From the NCBI GenBank assembly GCA_003643935.1, contig QMLJ01000066.1:1-6675 (forward strand): a stretch of DNA of 6,675 nt. The letters run 5' to 3'. A program made the position numbers and the translations under genes. The stretch's first letter is position 1. Each line of letters opens with the position of its first letter. The notes beneath the pieces were generated by a model that was given only the letters and a program-made list of their open reading frames with translations, did no database searches and had not been told where the DNA came from. Below, piece after piece: positions 5,780 through 6,675 of the stretch. Source of the DNA: Deltaproteobacteria bacterium. Its GTDB lineage: Bacteria > Desulfobacterota > Desulfomonilia > UBA1062.

Positions 5780-6542
5780 CTATAATGTGATGGAGATGAT
5801 GATAACCGTTGCTGCAAGGGAGCTGGAGGACGGTGCAACCGTGGGTGTCGGTACAGGGGCACCTTGCGCAGCTGCCATGCTTGCTCAAAAGACAGGTTCC
5901 CCCAACCTGGTTATCATGTTCGAGGCAGGGGGTGTAAGCCCCTTACTCCCTGAGATGCCCATATCTGTGGGGGATTCCAGGACATTTTACAAGGCAGTGA
6001 TGGCAAGCGGTATGTGCGATATCATGGAGACGTGTTGCAGGGGTTTTGTTGATTACACGTTTCTCGGAGGTGCACAGATAGACATGTATGGTAACCTCAA
6101 TTCAACCCGCATCGGCCCTGACCACCAGAAGCCAAAAGTCAGGTTTCCTGGTAGTGGTGGTGCAAATGACTTTGCATCTTTCTGTTGGCGCATGATGGTC
6201 ATTACACCACAGGACAAGAGACGCTTCGTGGAGAAGGTGGATTTTATCACAACCCCGGGGTGGCTTGAAGGAGGGGATTCAAGGGCGAAGTCGGGCCTGC
6301 CGCTTGGGGCTGGTCCATACAAGATAATCACCAACATGGGCGTTATGGACTTTGAACCAGAATCAAAACGTATGAGGGTGATCTCCATAAATCCTGGCTA
6401 TTCCTTCAAGGATATACAGGACAATTGCGGGTTCGAGCTCTTAAAGGCACCAAAGATCGTTGAGACAAGGCCACCCACGGATGATGAGCTTAGAATACTC
6501 AGGGAAGAGGTGGATCCTTACCGCTACATAATTGGCAGATAG
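5772..6542 (+). CDS. Class I CoA-transferase, subunit B (glutaconate CoA-transferase-like)
   Basis: This 256-residue subunit is expected to carry the catalytic glutamate. E51, in VIMFEAGGVSP, aligns with the glutamyl-CoA-forming E54 of Acidaminococcus GctB (IIVESGLMDCSP, from memory). Other shared motifs are VGTGAPCAAAMLA (26-38), LGGAQIDMYGNLNSTRIG (98-115), GSGGAND (127-133) and the ending REEVDPYRYI. The catalytic glutamate argues for a true CoA-transferase and against an IpdB-like hydrolase, in which that residue is not kept as far as I recall. The ATG lies inside the end of the A subunit gene, with AGGAGG at 5760-5765 six bases upstream, so synthesis of the two subunits is coupled. The gene ends with tandem TAG stops at 6540-6545. 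Acid donor and acceptor are not known. Confidence 0.9.
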   Translation: MADYNVMEMMITVAARELEDGATVGVGTGAPCAAAMLAQKTGSPNLVIMFEAGGVSPLLPEMPISVGDSRTFYKAVMASGMCDIMETCCRGFVDYTFLGGAQIDMYGNLNSTRIGPDHQKPKVRFPGSGGANDFASFCWRMMVITPQDKRRFVEKVDFITTPGWLEGGDSRAKSGLPLGAGPYKIITNMGVMDFEPESKRMRVISINPGYSFKDIQDNCGFELLKAPKIVETRPPTDDELRILREEVDPYRYIIGR

Positions 6543-6568
6543 TAGCATTGACCTAGAAAGGAGGTCTT

Positions 6569-6675
6569 ATGGCTTACAGGGTAGGAATCGTAGACGTTGC
6601 CATGACTCCAGGCCGGGAGTCAAAGGATAACTTCCTTGACCAGGTGTTTCACACGACCAAGGAGGTGCTGGACAA
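6569..6675 (+). CDS. Thiolase-like protein, N-terminal start (partial)
   Basis: The first 35 full codons, starting MAYRVGIVDVAMTPGRES, run off the right edge. A short beta strand with G-I-V-x-V-x-M-T-P at the very N-terminus is how the thiolase/SCPx-type family usually begins (IVGVGMTPFG-like), followed by a helix (NFLDQVFHTTKEVLD). The ATG has AAAGGAGG at 6557-6564, 4 bases upstream, and lies 26 bases after the CoA-transferase B stop, so it belongs to the same unit. If it is a thiolase, it could cleave acetoacetyl-CoA or another beta-ketoacyl-CoA made by the genes before it, or partner one of the DUF35 proteins. The active-site cysteine and histidines lie outside the window, so a non-thiolytic aldolase-like member cannot be excluded. 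Confidence 0.7.
   Translation, partial: MAYRVGIVDVAMTPGRESKDNFLDQVFHTTKEVLD

Noticed and set aside
1..6675. Defence system, CRISPR array, prophage or insertion sequence
   Set aside because: All frames with good ribosome sites encode acyl-CoA metabolism proteins; no direct-repeat array, transposase motif, terminal inverted repeats or tRNA-like end is visible.

Overview
The window is a compact catabolic-looking cluster with every gene on the + strand. From left to right it holds: the last codons of a thiolase-like gene; a two-SCP2-domain protein fused to a DUF35 zinc-ribbon/OB-fold domain; a stand-alone DUF35 protein; a beta-keto acid cleavage enzyme (BKACE, DUF849 family); an AMP-forming acyl-CoA synthetase; the A and B subunits of a class I (glutaconate-type) CoA-transferase; and the first 35 codons of a second thiolase-like gene. 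No RNA gene, mobile element, CRISPR array or sign of recent insertion is visible.

Layout. Positions 1-1715 look like one tightly packed unit: the first thiolase stop codon overlaps the ribosome binding site of the SCP2-DUF35 gene, and the next gene follows after 15 bases. A 177-base gap (1716-1892) with only weak regulatory signals precedes the BKACE gene. The 156-base gap after BKACE is more informative. It holds an imperfect 13-pair hairpin just past the stop codon, then a perfect 16-base interrupted palindrome whose left arm contains a consensus TTGACA -35 element. This suggests that the acyl-CoA synthetase starts a new, regulated transcription unit. That unit probably runs through the CoA-transferase pair (reading frames overlapping by 8 bases) into the second thiolase, each with a strong AGGAGG-type ribosome binding site.

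How the genes may work together (inference). The synthetase and CoA-transferase would activate carboxylic acids to CoA esters. BKACE would convert a beta-keto acid plus acetyl-CoA into acetoacetate plus a new acyl-CoA. The CoA-transferase could re-activate the acetoacetate or another acid, and the thiolases, helped by DUF35 partner proteins, would cleave or condense beta-ketoacyl-CoAs. The SCP2 domains would add a lipid or acyl-CoA binding function to a thiolase partner. This resembles the thiolase-SCP2 pairing of animal SCPx, but here SCP2 is attached to the DUF35 subunit. The natural substrate cannot be read from the window.

Organism. The consensus-like Shine-Dalgarno sites and the TTGACA -35 box point to a bacterium. 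Arginine is mostly AGG/AGA and isoleucine often ATA throughout, with moderate GC content. Together with thiolase/DUF35 pairs and a GctAB-like transferase carrying an N-terminal extension, this fits an anaerobic lineage of the Desulfobacterota (former Deltaproteobacteria) or Nitrospirota type. That placement is a guess from style, not an identification.
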